DNA of 64,000 bases. It comes from Blastocladiella emersonii ATCC 22665 (Eukaryota > Blastocladiomycota > Blastocladiomycetes > Blastocladiales > Blastocladiaceae). Below are positions 9,874-20,696 of this stretch, piece by piece. Location: positions 1,302,001-1,366,000 of the forward strand of contig JANHCV010000009.1 of assembly GCA_025594325.1 (NCBI GenBank). The letters are read 5' to 3'. The notes beneath the pieces were generated by a model. It saw only the letters and a list, made by a program, of their open reading frames with translations, was not told the DNA's origin and did not search any database. Numbering within the stretch: position 1 is the stretch's first letter; the number at the start of each line of letters is the position of its first letter. The position numbers and the translations under genes were made by a program.

Positions 9874-10833
9874 TCATTCATCATCCAACCCCTCGAGCGT
9901 AAGCGTGCAGTTCGGGTACCGAGACGTGAACCGCGAAATCCCCGGATCAGTTGCGTCAATGTTGCAGTAGCTCGCGTCGACGCACTCAAGCGACTCAAAC
10001 CCGAGGTCAGCGAGGTGCGCGAGCGTTGCGCCGGTAATCCTCGACTGCGACAGGAGCGTTGCGCCGGTAATCCTCGACTGCGACAGGATGAGTCGCCGAA
10101 TTAGGCGCGGTAGCTTCGACAGCAAGGGCCCAGCGGATGCATCTGCCATGGCGAGGATTTGCTTGAGCCGCAGGTCCTCGAGCGATGTGGGGAGGTGGTT
10201 GCCCAGCGCCTCGAGTCCATCGTCCACTGAGCTGAAAAACAGCCCCTCGAGGGCCAGGAGTTGAATTGAAGCTGGGAGATGCTGGGCGAGCATTGCCACG
10301 TCGCTCCCAGACAGCTCATCAATGGTAAGGTGAAGTTCGCGCAGGGTCGGCGGGAGTGCGGGCGCGAGCTCGCTGACTCCACGCCGGCCAAGCTCGGTGC
10401 CCAACAGATTGAACCGCTCGAGGCGAGGGGGTAGAGACCCGGCGAGGGCCGTAATAGCGGGTGGAGTGAGCTCTACCCACCTCAAGTCGAGATCAACGAG
10501 CCATGGCGGGAGCGTGGAGACGAGGAGCACGTCGATGCCTTCGCCCAGCGGTTCGCCGCCAAGAGCGAGTGATCGAAGTGTCGGCGGGTAAGCAGATATG
10601 AGCGCCTTGGCAGCAGCCATGGACCACTCTGCGCAATATAGATCCAGGAGCCTGAGCTGAGGCGGCATGCCAAGTGCGAGATTCGTGATCCCTTCAGGAC
10701 AAAGTCGGTGGTCATCGTGAACGGCGATGTTGAGCGTCTTGAGCGTCGTTAGGAGATTGCGCATGCAGAGGGCGAATTGCGGGGCGTTGCCCAAGCCATA
10801 GGCGCTGCGACCTTGAAGCTCTCGTTTCGTCAC
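9874..10833 (-). pseudogene. Leucine-rich-repeat protein, 5'-truncated
   Basis: An open frame of ~319 codons reads as a chain of LRRs of about 23-26 residues with the pattern LPPxLxxLxL (for example MPPQLRLLDLY, YPPTLRSLAL, LPPRLERFNL, LPPTLRELHL, LPTSLEDLRL). No ATG lies at the 5' end. The frame begins with GTG, three codons past a stop, exactly at the outer edge of the inverted repeat at 10828, which suggests the gene was cut there. The first ATG is at 10764. A perfect 33 bp duplication (10021-10086) doubles the motif LSQSRITGATL. The stop falls inside an ATTC microsatellite. A functional shorter LRR protein is possible but unproven. Confidence 0.65.
10021..10086. repeat. Perfect 33 bp tandem duplication inside LRR frame
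   Basis: Two identical 33 bp units (10021-10053 and 10054-10086) sit head to tail. The length is 11 codons, so the LRR frame stays open and gains one repeated LSQSRITGATL segment. Confidence 0.95.
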
Positions 10834-12558
10834 GCGACCAGATCACGTTGCTCCCAATGACATCACTCCTGTGTCGCGTTACGCCACTTCGCTTCGGCTC
10901 TCGCTTCCGCTCTGCTCCCCTCCCGTATGCTCTCCTTATTCAATGAAGCTGAATAACTCTATGCAATGAATCTCATAAATCATGAACTCGACGGCAGGCT
11001 GGTCCCGTCTCTCCTTCAGCGCTTTTGGTGGCCCTCGTCCGGCAGCGTGGTGTTCTCGGCTCGACCGGTGACTTGAGTGCTCCGTTGGCATCGCTTTCGC
11101 ACTCTGTTCTTGATACTGCAGGAGCGCTGCTTAGGCGAGCTCGCGAGCAGAGAAGCATGCCGCGGGACCCTTTCACGTCGCCTGAGCTTGCAGTGCCTTG
11201 TCTCCTGAGGTGACCCAAGCTCGAAATTCTTGCTCATTGTGTCCTTATCCTTCCCCTGCTGTTGATGGACTCTCTCTTCCTGCGCCGCAGCCGTCGCCGC
11301 TATTACTACACTGCCGTTGTCCCCGCCAGGCCTAGCGTCGCGTCGCGTCTCGTCCTGGTTACTTGCCGCGGGACTTTGCGCTGAGCGACGCGGAGCGACG
11401 AAGCCGCGTGAACCCTCGCGACGAGTAGCTACTCGATATCTTCTTCTCGGCGGTATGAGGTGCGAGCTATGTTCCGAGCAGAGCGCGCAGCTGATTTCGT
11501 TCCAGCGCAAGCATGCGCGGCTCCATCGGCTGTGCTGCTCACCGGTTTTGTTCATGATCGCTGCAACCTGGCCGGTGGCGGAACGCGCTATTGGCTCGCT
11601 AGAACACCTTGTCGGCGAGCTCTATTTGATGCGCGCTGCGAATCATCATGACGTTCGACATCGTTGATATGCTTCCCACGCAATTTGTGCACGTCGACCA
11701 CCGCGCAGCTGAAGGCGAGCGAAAGTTGGCTGAGCAGGCCGTCGCGGCCGCTGATGCCAGCTTCTCACCAACAGGCGTGCGTCAGCACGAGCTTGACAGT
11801 CCTCCCGTTCTCGAGGTTCCACGTATTGCTGCATGGGCAAGTTTTGCCAGGTGGGGACGAACGAGACGAAGCGCTCCGCCCATGCGTGCATCATGATGCA
11901 CACGATGTTGATTAGCGCTGACGCGTCCCACGTCGCAACGAACGTCATCCCGCGGTCCGCCCTATCACGCGTCGACCTTGCGCAACCGTTCCACAGTAGG
12001 CCCGCTTCATCTGAGCGCTCTTGGTCCGTTTCTGAGAAACCAAGCTTGCTCGAGGTCTAAAACTAGATTGTGGCATGCGATGCACACGGTCACATTGTCG
12101 GCTGGTCTCTTAGATGAAAGATCGTCGCGTTGCGGGAGACCACGGGGAAGTTGAGTCGCTGGAAGCGCGCGCTAAGTGAAGGAAGTAAAGGCGGCCCGGT
12201 TGGCAACCTTCAGTTTGCTCCGTCCCGTCCGTAGTCGACTTAATCCAGCTCAACAGCAGGAAGGCGAGCAAAAGCGAGAGAAATAGGCGTGTCGGGACAG
12301 CTCCAACGCGCGATACTGACGCGTTGCGACCCTTTCTCTCGTTTCCCTCCATGTAACGCGGATCCGAAGCACGATATCAGTCAGCGCTACTACACCTGAA
12401 GCGAGTTCCGTGTGTTCCACTTCATAAATCATGCAGTTCCTTGCATCACGCGTCAATCGCGCGTCTGTAGTGCCAGGTGATCGCGGGCGAGAGGGCTTTT
12501 GGGCAAAGCCCCGCACAGTTGACACCCGAACGGAGTGAGTGGTGGAGGTACTGGCAAT
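10828..12558 (+). repeat. Left arm of inverted repeat bounding a ~14 kb unit
   Basis: The stretch matches the reverse complement of 23108-24958. The outer edge reads CGTCACGCGACC and is followed in both arms by CACGTTGCTCCCAATGACAT. The inner edge reads GAGGTACTGGCAATG. Parts are very similar (outer ~400 bp, inner ~90 bp), and the middle is diverged with indels. Short frames in the arm do not resemble known proteins. No clear target-site duplication is visible outside the arms (CGTTT against AGCGC). Confidence 0.85.
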
Positions 12559-12670
12559 GCGAGACGCGTCGGAATATCACGCCAGCCTCACGTGATCGCT
12601 CCGCAGGTTGCTTGATTCGCAAGTTGCCACCGCGACGGCCTTCCTCTCGCCCCGAGACGAATGAAAGCAA

Positions 12671-14797
12671 ATGAACGCACACGACTTGTCGCAACAACTT
12701 CTTGGACTCGCGGCTTTACCGCCTGAGCTTTTGGTCGAGGTCCTTCAGCTTGCCGCGCCGCGGCACGCCGTGTGCACTTCGACCAGCGCCTTCCTGCGGG
12801 CCGCCGGCGAAGCACGCACCCTGTCAACATGGATGAGCCGTGTACTCCGGAGCAATACCTGTCCCGTGCTTCGCCAACACTACGCTGACGGCCCGCAATC
12901 GCTGGTCAACGATCTCGGTGCCTACCTTGAGCAAGAGCGTGTGCGTTTCCGGGAAGAGGTAGCGCCATTGGATACCCCCTTTTGCGCGGCTGTCGACGAA
13001 GCATCCCTTCTCGATGCTGCCTTCAAGTGGACAACTCAGCGCGTCGCTCCGATTCTCGCAAAACATGACACGGATGGCAAGCGCTTGAGCTCGCTCATTA
13101 TGCCCGTTCACATGTTGTCCGGTGAATCTCGCAAGACAGCTTCATTTTCGCGGACACCGCTCGCTTCCATGTTCCAGCTCATGGCACTCGCCCTGCTCCG
13201 CAAGGAGACACAGGCGTTTCGCCGAATGTTCGAGTGGATTGCTGACAGAGTACCACGCTTGCTGACCCTGAGGCTCAGGTCAGATGTATTTATTTTCTTG
13301 TCGCTCGAGGTGACAAAGCTTCTCGCAAGCGCCCTCGCCGAAACAATTAAATCCCAAGGATTGACGCTGGTCGAGTTTCTTGGGCTTCTCGCCATGTTTC
13401 TCTGGGACGCGGACTCGGTCCAATATCTGTGCGGCTCCCCGTTTCGTCTCAACATGGCTTGGATGGCCAAAGTTCCCCGTGCCGAGCTCACTTCTAACTG
13501 GCTTCTGCAGAATCTCGAAGTTGCACAGCCTCGCTCATTACCTTGCGTGATTTGGCTTCTCGATTTCTTGTTCGAGCAATGTTGGCCGGCCGGTCACACT
13601 GTGTTTGAACAGCTGGATCATCTTCTCTTCTACCTGACCGCTTTGCAGTCACCGAAACCACTTGCTCACGTTCTGGCTACGCACTGTACCCAAGATGTCC
13701 TGTCGCAGGTAACGGAAGAGGGGATGCGCACTATTCTCGCGTCGAACTACGCCCAGTGGCCCTCGAATGAATCAACCGCGACTGCCCTGACGAGCATTCA
13801 CCGCCTGGGCCTGCTTGCTGACAGCTCATGGACCGTTATCCTTGGTCATGAGCTAAATCGCAGCCAAGGACGTGATTCGTCGACCTTCCCAATTTCGACT
13901 TTGGAGGAACTTGGCGTGCGAATCGAGAAAGTACTTTTGTTTGGCACGTCATTACTGTGACTTCCTGGCGGAACAACCGGTGCTTGACTGACAACACCTT
14001 ATGTAGCGGTCGCCACGATCGCTGCGGACAGAAACACGGCGAATCATACGCACATGCAGTTTCTTTTGCGCTACGCTCGCCTTCACTCGCACAGCGATTC
14101 TGCTTTCACTTCGACAGTGGCTAAATTCGCGGCGCTTATCGTCGTAGGACTTGTTCGATTGCAACAGGACGCGCCGGACCAGCTTCAAACCGCTGTCACA
14201 CCTGGTTCAATCGTCGATGCTTACTTTTCGGGCGCGGATCTTTCAGCACCTGATCTCTTGGACATGTTTCTCCTCGCAAACTATTTTCTCTCATCAAAGA
14301 GGCAGGTCAAGGTGGAATATGCGCACGCACTTGGTCCCCTCGTTGTGGCCATGCTGGAAAGCCCCGAGACTCGCGAGGCCGCCATGAATCTCATGCGCAA
14401 ATGCAACACAGCGCACCGTTTCCTTGGCATCATGGTCTCGGCGCAACTCAAACTCGACTCGGGCCGCCGCGTAATCTCGATCGACGGTGTCGCAGCAACG
14501 TGCGAGTGCTGCGACCTCGCGAGCCAAAACGCGTGGTTCAGCGCCCTTGGGCGGATCGCGCAACTACCGTCCTGCAACCTGTGGTCGCAACTCGACCGCA
14601 CTCTGCTCGAGACTGTCGCCGATCTGGTCCGTGATCCCGAGCTACGCGCCTCCCATCCCACGTACGAAAACTCGTCCGAGTGCGAGTTTGCGGAACGGTA
14701 CCCGTTGCGCCGCATGCTCGCGATCCTCACCGCTGGCGACGACGACGGCTTCCTTGCCCGTTTCGAAAGCAACCGGCACGAGTTCCCGCAGGAGTAA
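12671..14797 (+). CDS. F-box-like protein, paralogue 1 of tandem array
   Basis: Exon 1 starts at ATG 12671. The N-terminus (LPPELLVEVLQLAAPRHAVCTSTSAFLRAA) looks like an F-box, which would bind Skp1 in an SCF ubiquitin ligase; the rest is a helical region not recognised. Exon 2 (about 14007-14797) aligns with paralogues 2 and 3, for example MNLMRKCNTAHRFLGIMVSAQL against LELIRNGRTARAFFTAMLMGQL. The expected phase-1 intron, present in both paralogues, ends here at ATGTAG (14006), but the only good donor (GTACTT at 13931) is phase 0. Splicing as seen would therefore shift the frame: a one-base lesion or an unusual splice site. Intact length would be about 684 residues. Confidence 0.55.
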
Positions 14798-15048
14798 CTG
14801 CGGTACCAGGTCGCCTTGGGCGATTTTACTCAAGATGGTGCTGTGCGTAGTCGCCGAATCCAGTTGATTTGCCTATTACATATTTGTGCTTCGCCTCGAC
14901 CAATTAACCTTGCTGAGAGGATATTCCAGAACATTTGTGGCCGACGGCGATCAAGAACAGGTGACGCGAGTCCCACGGGGCGCAACGCGTCAAAGTCGCG
15001 TCGCTCGACCGCTGCTCCCTGCCATTCTTACTCCCCCGACGCAAACAA

Positions 15049-17506
15049 ATGGAAACGACTTCAGACTTGATGCAATGCAATTATCTCGAGGTGGACGGCG
15101 TCGAGCAGGCCCTTGCAACCTCAAACGCTCAACCCGCCAACTCTTGCTCGCTCGCATGGCTTCCAGACGTGGCGCTCACCGTCGTCCTTCAGCAAGCTTG
15201 CCCGCGCACGATTGTCTGCGCTTCTACGCGTGCGATAACGGAAATCACGCGGATTCGCTGCGTCAAACGCGTCTGGGCGCACATAGTGCTCCGGCGCCAC
15301 AGTAACCCGAAACTGTTAGACGTGTACGCCAGTTCTCTCAAACCGCGAGCCGTGGACGAAATGGCGTGGGCTTTCGATCAGCATAGAATCAACTCGATTC
15401 AACCCTCGCCCGTTGCGGGACTCGCTGTTCCCAGCCCAGACCTGCTCCTCGTCCTGTTGGAGTGTCTTCTTGTCGAGCTGCGTCGTCGCTACCCGGGAAA
15501 TTACCTCAAAGCAGCGATGAAGTCGTTCAACAAGTTCGTTGCGCAATACGTGCGCGCCCAGGCATCGCAGGAACCACCAGCTGTGCCATTCATCCATTGC
15601 TTTGCTAACCCGGAAACTTCGGCCTTTCGAATCGCGATTTACGCTGCTCGACATTGGCGCGGTGCACACTTCCGGGCGCTTCTCGCCTTGTTCGCTAGGC
15701 ATGCCCCGTCTCTCCTCAAGGCCAAGCTGCAGACAATGACGTGGTTGACTTTTTCGACGGAAACCAGGGAAATTTATACTTTCCTCATCTCGGACGAGAC
15801 CAGGCTACCTACAGCGTTGATCTGGGGGAACTCCTTTGTTCGACACCTGTTCGTTGTTGCAGCGACAACGTGGAACCGCGAAGCTTTCGATTCTTTCCGC
15901 TCCACCGCCGCGCCGAAGCTCGGCTTGAGCCTGCAGGTGCTTGCGCAGGCGCTCGGCCCAAACTGCGTGGCGTCCAGCGCGCTGACCTTGCTCCCGCGCG
16001 ACAAGGGTGTGCTGGCAGCCGACCTGTTCCCGATCCTCGAATACTTCCTCAGCTCCTGCCGACCGGGCCCGCTCCGGACTCTACATGGCGTTCATTACGC
16101 CGTGCTTTTGAGCAAGTGCACGACGACCAAACTTCTTGTTTACGCGGCTCGCCGATTTTCCGACCGTCTCCGCGAGGGCATCACCAGTGACGATGTCCAA
16201 ACGATCGCTCATCAAGTCGAGCAGTGGTGCTCAAGAAACGGGGGCATGAGCGAGGACGATATTGCGGTGCTGGATGACCAACAGCTTCTTGACGACACTG
16301 CTTGGGTTTACATCGTACTCATGGCTCTCCGTCAAGATGGCGTTTCGGATACGGGTGCGCTTGCTGTCTTTGCGGCTGCTCGACTCGGGTCACGTCTCGG
16401 GAACGTGTGTGTGTCAGGTACATATTTTCACAGTTGCTTGGGCCGGCTAAATCACTCATCCCCGCCGATCCCTGTAGCTTTCCGCCACTGTCTGTTGTTG
16501 GGTGCGGATGACGATCGGAGTGCCCGTAATCTTCTTCGCTTCGCTCTCCGACACCTTGGGGATCAACCAAGTGACGTCTTTGTTCACGAGTTGGAAACAC
16601 AGCTCAGCTCAGCCATCTCGAGCATTCTTGAACAGGAGGCCGAGGGAAAAATCAAGTACAAACGAGTCTGCTCCATCATGCGTCGAGTCTTTCTCTCTCA
16701 ATCCGAACTCGATATGTGGTTCCTCTTCCGCCTCGCCAGCGCGTTCCTTGCTGACCAGGATCGCCTCGATTGTCCCGGGATCGTGTTCGTGTCGGCATTG
16801 CCTGCCTTTTTTTCTCAGCAAGCCTATCTTCCGCGAACAGGCGCGTGGTCTTATTTGCAAGGACGGTACCGCGCGTGCATTTCTGGACGCCATGCTGATG
16901 GGCCAGCTTGGCAGCATTTCAGTGCAGTACCAGCTTCCTCCCAGCTCCGACCACAAGGAGCCCAGATATCGCGACCTGCTTTGCAACCCGTGTTGGTTCA
17001 CAGCTATGGAGTCGCTTCATGAACTCGCTTCCGCGAGCGGTGCGCGAGACCAGTTTCCGACAGTGCTCATCAGACAAATCGTCCATTTTGCCTTTGATAA
17101 CCCTGACCCTGCACCTCCTTGCGTTTTGACGCTCACTGCGGCCCTGCTTACCGAGTCGATTGACGAGGGTTACAAGTGCGCTGGCGACATCCGCGCCTCT
17201 CGAATCGTTGAAACGTTCCGTCTCCTCGCCCGACACGAGCTCGCAGCAACCCTTGGGCTGTGCGGGGCTCTGCAACGCGTCCCGCTTGCGTTTTTGGTGC
17301 TGATTCCTGACGGCGCGCTCGAGAGTGTCAAGGACGCGACCTGGATCGCGGCCATGCTCACTAAGCACCAGCGCGAATCTCCCGAGGTGGTGGCGATCGC
17401 GGTCGAAAAAGAGCTTCGTCGCGTTGCGCCGCTTGCCACCCAGTCACTCGAGTTCCTTGCCGCTGTGGGCGAGAATGCGGGGCGCAAGTGGTGTCGTATT
17501 CTCTGA
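15049..17506 (+). pseudogene. F-box-like protein, paralogue 2, frameshifted
   Basis: Exon 1 is 15049-16417 (ATG, phase-1 donor GTACAT) and exon 2 begins at 16478 after CTGTAG. The 60 nt intron has no in-frame stop. The F-box-like start is WLPDVALTVVLQQACPRTIVCASTR. Comparison with paralogue 3 shows the frame changing at the T7 run 16807-16813: upstream reads ...VSALPAFF in one frame, and downstream LSKPIFREQARGLICKDGTARAFLDAML continues in the next frame to the stop at 17506. A single T indel explains it. It could be a true lesion or a homopolymer sequencing error; without it the protein would be about 800 residues. Confidence 0.65.
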
Positions 17507-17791
17507 CTGCCGCCGGGTGATTAATGTTTGTTTCTTGAATCGCATATGAAGCACCCTTGATTGCACGATGGGTCATGTCTGATCAGCGGGAGCCTCAGGT
17601 TGTTGAGGTTAACCAGTGAAGAAGACCTCGGCCGGGGCCGCGTGGTTCATTTCCGACCGCCTCACGTGAACTGAAGAGCGTGCGGTTCACATCGGCCAAG
17701 CGGCGGCCAGGTTGGGACGCAAGCTCCAACCCTTGACCGCTCTCGCCGCTCTCCCGTTCGCCTCACCCCAATCGATGCAAAACCAATAAAA

Positions 17792-20201
17792 ATGGATCCG
17801 GACTTGGTGCAACACGATACGACAAGCTCTCGCCAGCCAACGGAAGGGGTGACGGGCATGGCACCCGTTGCGCCGACCTCGCTTGCATGGCTTCCCAACG
17901 TTGCGCTCACGATCATTCTTCAGCAAGTTCGACCGCGCTCGATTCTTTGCAACTCAACGCGTATGTTTGCGTCACTTGCGCGCGTCCGCGGGGTCAAACG
18001 CGCGTGGGCGCTCGTTGTGCTTCAGCGCCACGCTCCTCCGGACCTGCACGCTGAGTACGTTCGGACTCGCGGTCGGCAGACCGTGCATCGGATGGGCTGG
18101 ATCCTCGACCAGTTGTTCCTGAACTCAAAGCGATTCATGCGTCGTCCCAGCCTTATCACACCAAGCTCCGAGTTTCTCCTGGTCCTCTTGGAGTGCCTTC
18201 TTCTTGATCTTCGACGCCGTCATCACGAGGATTATGCCACAGCAACTCTCTGTGCACTCAATAACACAGACGGCTTCCAATCTCTTCGCTCTCCGCTTTC
18301 CGTGGGACTGGATGGGGACCCGGTTGGCTGCATCGCGTTTCGAGGCCTTTTGGCGCTCCGGATCGCCATTCATGCCGTAGAGTGCCACAACACCCGCCTA
18401 GTCACAGCCGCCCTCGATCTATTCGCCAATCACACCCCCGATCTCCTCGAAGCGAAAATCAGCAGCAATCTGTGCTGGCTCGCTTCCGTTGAAACTGAAG
18501 ATTATTTTGACGACCTCGAGCTGCAGCCTTCTGATCTAGTACATTCGACGTCGATCTCCTTTGCAAGTTACTTGCTTGCCCTGGCCGTGATTCAATGGAA
18601 CTCGGGGCTTTTCAAATACTTGACTGACAGGGGCTTTGTCACGGATTCACCCTCGCTTCCGCACACGTTTGGCCCCAATGCGTTAACGACGCTCGCACTG
18701 TACCACATTACGCGCGCCAAGGGAGTACCCGCGGCGGATCTCACCCCAATCCTCGACTACCTTCTCGACTCGTGCCAGCCTGATGTGCTTTGGACGCCGC
18801 GGGGTGTCCACTATGCTGTCCTCATGTGTGACTTCGATTCCCCTGCGCTTCTTGTTCACGCTACACGCCGACTTCCAGACCGTTTCTCAACAGACCTCGA
18901 CGACAACGATCGCTCTGAGATTGCTCGGGCCTTTGAGCAATGGCCCAATGCAATGACGGCGATGGATGTCAACGATGTCGCGCTTCTTAATGACCAGGGA
19001 CTCCTCGACTGCACAGCGTGGGGGTATATCATCGTCATGGCGCTTGACCAGGATGAGGGCACGGGAACAGGTCCACTAGCTACGCTGGCAGTTGACCGCC
19101 TCGGTCCAAGGCTCAAAGCGGCCTTGGTTGAAGGTACCACCTGTTGGCCATCACAACAGTTTTCGCTCGATTTACACTATTTGCGCCGTGTATGTAGCCT
19201 TCCACCGCAGAATGGCAAGAATTTTAGTGGACGAGCGCAGGGTTTACGCCGTCCTGAAGTTCGCCTGCCGGAGTCTTGGAGGCGAGCCAAGCAACGACTT
19301 TGCTCGCGAGCTCACTTTTCGAATGCGCACGGCCGCTCAGGTCTTTTCCTATAAGGCAATCTGCGCGGAATATTCCACCTGTAATATTCTCAGTCGCGTT
19401 TTCAACCCTTGGTCACACGTCGACCCATGGCTCCTATTCTGCATGGCCAACAACTACATTCGAGATGTTGATCTTTCACCCGGCTCCGATCCGCTCCTGT
19501 TTTTCTCTTGGATTCCTACCGTCGTTCTTGGCAACCCTCGGACTCGCGACAGAGCACTGGAACTCATTCGCAATGGGCGGACCGCACGCGCATTTTTCAC
19601 CGCAATGCTGATGGGCCAGCTGGACCTGGACGGTTACTCGGCCACGGACGACCTCGGGCCTGGGCCTGGCCAAGTTCGATCCGGTCATTGTGACCTACGA
19701 ACCAGCGCATTGTGGTTCACGGCGATGGAATCTTTGCAAGAGCTCAAATCCACGAGCAACGCTCTGAGCCCGAATCCAGGCGGGCTCGAGTACTGCATCG
19801 AACATGCTGCATTTGACGACCCAGACCAGCCCAGTCGCCTGACTCGCGAAATCGAGGCGCGCAAGGTTGCCGAAATCGTGGACGACGGGTGCGGTTGCGG
19901 CGGCATGCACGTACCCCGGATCACCGAGACGTGTCGCGTTCTCGCTTGACATGAACTCGCGGGAACTCTTAAATTGCACGAATATGGGAGACTGGTCCCG
20001 GTTGCGTTCTGGGAGCTTGTTCCTGACGGCGCGCTTGATGGCGTCAAGGACGCGAACTGGATTGCAGACATGCTCTCCGAGCACCAGCAAGAGTCGCCCG
20101 ACGACGTGGCGCTTGCCGTTGAGCGGGAGCTCTGTCGCGTTGCACCGCTGGCCACCCGGTCGCCCCAGTTTCGCGCTGTGGCCAAGACGGCGCGCGAGTG
20201 A
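17792..20201 (+). pseudogene. F-box-like protein, paralogue 3, premature stop
   Basis: Exon 1 is 17792-19133 (ATG; donor GTACCA, phase 1) and exon 2 starts at 19198 after TATGTAG. The F-box-like N-terminus is WLPNVALTIILQQVRPRSILCNSTR. The frame ends at TGA 19947-19949 in CRVLA*. The same frame continues as HELAGTLKLHEY...VPDGALDGVKDANWIADML to 20201, matching CRVLARHELAATLG...VPDGALESVKDATWIAAML of paralogue 2. The stop therefore replaces a CGA arginine codon, a C-to-T change at a CpG. The product lacks about 84 C-terminal residues, or the gene is dead. Confidence 0.65.
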
Positions 20202-20696
20202 CCATGACGCAGTCCATTGTTGGGTCGAATGTGCGTGTTGAGTCAATATATTCTTGCCTGGATCCGCTCTTGGACAGGAGCGCGTGGTCCATTTGCGACG
20301 CGTCCCTCGTAACGCGCCGACGTGATCGCGGACGTTTCTCCCGGTTGGCCGAGCTTCGAGCCCAGGACTTCGATCTCAGATTTCGATCTTGGAGGACGAA
20401 TCCTTGATGCGCAAGTGCCAGCGTCAAAGAGTGGGGACGATCGAGAGTCCTTGACTCACGAGCGTAGAGCGCCTGCGTAAGCCAGCCTTGCGCATACTTC
20501 TCTTAAAGACAAATAAACGAGGCACTACACTGCGCTTTCGTGATCATCGCCCCGGATGAATAGCGACGGATGAAGTGTCGCTGACGCGGAAGCATCGTCG
20601 GACGTGGCGACCAAGGTCCTCACGACCATAAACCCTCAATCGGCGTTTGCAAACGGTATTTCTCGAGGTTACCCGTCGCGGCGTTCCAGAATCTAA

